Source: Hyphomicrobiaceae bacterium
Lineage (GTDB): Bacteria; Pseudomonadota; Alphaproteobacteria; Rhizobiales; Methyloligellaceae
Reading direction: 5' to 3'
Assembly (NCBI GenBank): GCA_020637815.1
Contig: JACKJS010000001.1
Coordinates: 806,001-870,000, forward strand
Length of the DNA: 64,000 nt
The stretch's first letter is position 1; each line of letters starts with the position of its first letter. Below, piece by piece: positions 63,228 through 64,000 of the stretch. A program made the translations under genes and the position numbers. The notes under the pieces were generated by a model that saw only the letters and a program-made list of their open reading frames with translations, ran no database searches and was not told where the DNA came from.

Positions 63228-64000
63228 TCAGTTGGCACGGCGGCGCAGAAAAGCGGGAATCTCCAGATCGTCGTCACCGAGCGATTCCACGTGCGCGATC
63301 GCTGCGGCCACCTGTCCGTGCAAAACGCGCGGCTGGGGCTGCGGCTGGGCCTCGATGCGCTTCGGCGCCGGTGCCGCGACTCTGTTCGCTGGCGGCTGGA
63401 CGCTGAGCGTTTGCGGTGCCTGAGGCCGCGGAGCAGGCCGTCCGGCCACTGGGGTCGGCGCGAAATCCGGCTCCATCTTGGAGGGCATTTCGGCATCCTC
63501 GTCCTTCTTGCCGCGACCCACATTGGCGAGGCGCTCCAGGAACCCAACCTTCCGCTTCTGAGCGTCGAGACCCACGGACCCGTTCTCGCCGGCCTTGGCC
63601 TGAAGGGCCTTCTGCGCCACGAGGGGAAGTTCCTCGACATTCGGCATGCGACGGACCTGCCGCTTGATGGCGGCGGGCGGTGCGGGCTGGAAGTTCCGCG
63701 GCGCCTGCGAGGGCGTCGGCGGGGCCGGAGGCCGCGGCAGGGCAACACCGCTAACAGCCTGAGGCCGCTTCTCGATGGTCACGTCGTTTGGCGCGCGCCA
63801 GACCTGTGCTTCCTTGGCAGGCTCGGGCGTGGGTACCATGAGGCTTTCGTCGAGCTCGACCGGCTCCTCGGAGCTGGCGCCCGGAACGCTGGCCAGTCCA
63901 GCCAGGCGCTCCGTGAGACGCCCGCGATCGGCCTGGCCCTGCACCATGGAGGCTCCGGCGGGCTTCGCGTCGGTTCCGGCTCCAAGGCCGATTCCGGTCG
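63228..64000 (-). CDS. ftsZ: Cell division protein FtsZ, C-terminal part only
   Basis: Tubulin-like division GTPase; only the last 257 residues are in the window, and the GTPase domain lies beyond the right edge. The first readable residues (TGIGLG) match the end of the FtsZ core. A long Pro/Ala/Gln-rich intrinsically disordered linker follows (about 220 residues; SVSGVALPRPPAPPTPSQ-like). The C-terminal peptide is DDDLEIPAFLRRRAN, the FtsA/ZipA-type binding tail in its alphaproteobacterial form. The linker is much longer than in E. coli (about 50), normal for this class. The internal ATG at 63947 is not a start. Confidence 0.95.
   Translation of the reverse strand, partial: TGIGLGAGTDAKPAGASMVQGQADRGRLTERLAGLASVPGASSEEPVELDESLMVPTPEPAKEAQVWRAPNDVTIEKRPQAVSGVALPRPPAPPTPSQAPRNFQPAPPAAIKRQVRRMPNVEELPLVAQKALQAKAGENGSVGLDAQKRKVGFLERLANVGRGKKDEDAEMPSKMEPDFAPTPVAGRPAPRPQAPQTLSVQPPANRVAAPAPKRIEAQPQPQPRVLHGQVAAAIAHVESLGDDDLEIPAFLRRRAN

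Overview
This is GC-rich, gene-dense chromosome from an alphaproteobacterium, most likely of the order Hyphomicrobiales (Rhizobiales). The evidence is: a circularly permuted two-piece tmRNA with an alphaproteobacterial-type tag; a C-terminal FtsZ peptide ending in an alphaproteobacterial EIPAFLRR signature; an alpha-type SspB; an HWE/HisKA_2-like histidine kinase; and the order ftsZ-lpxC-bamD-recN-ligA. The genus cannot be fixed from sequence alone. There are no insertion sequences, prophage genes or CRISPR arrays, so this is a housekeeping region.

Layout. 1-1245 is the 5' part of a peptide-type ABC solute-binding protein. 1404-6986 is a complete biotin locus: bioD-bioA (+), bioF - BioH-like esterase - bioC (-), and bioB (+) divergent from bioF across 38 bp. 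A D-amino-acid-transaminase-like gene follows. 7824-8991 holds very small genes and little else. 8992-10926 is a long acyl-CoA:acetate CoA-transferase, and 11112-11187 is tRNA-Lys(CUU). 11313-16995 is the elongasome operon mreB-mreC-mreD-mrdA-rodA (-), whose last four genes are joined by 4-nt overlaps. leuA, an SLC13/RCK_C transporter, a YkuD L,D-transpeptidase and a DUF2165/NTF2-like pair follow.

24311-28368 is the branched-chain amino-acid block (ilvC with a good terminator; ilvB-ilvN with a good promoter), with a small COX1-like membrane protein in between. Next come kup, miaA, a DegP-type protease, DUF2065-hflC-hflK, folA-thyA, and a small PepSY protein. At 37491-38463 the tmRNA gene (ssrA) lies next to sspB, the ClpXP adaptor for tmRNA-tagged proteins. 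A glutaminase-STAS-cNMP fusion converges on a membrane sensor kinase, followed by fumC, a ribbon-helix-helix protein and a 1,539-aa AsmA-family protein with a repeat-encoded Ala-rich tail. The right end carries a GlcD-type FAD oxidase, a small secreted protein, a UvrD/PcrA helicase, a ChaC-like cyclotransferase, prmA, an M24B aminopeptidase, and the envelope/division block ligA-recN-bamD-lpxC-ftsZ (partial).

Functionally the window joins cofactor and amino-acid synthesis (biotin, Leu/Ile/Val, folate/dTMP), cell-wall elongation and outer-membrane assembly (Mre/RodA/PBP2, LdT, LpxC, BamD, AsmA), and protein quality control (DegP, HflKC, tmRNA/SspB). I found no large undescribed system. The observations most worth following up are the tmRNA-sspB neighbourhood, the three-domain glutaminase, the AsmA tail repeats, the His-rich small membrane protein with a TTG start, and several tiny secreted or membrane proteins that automatic annotation tends to miss.
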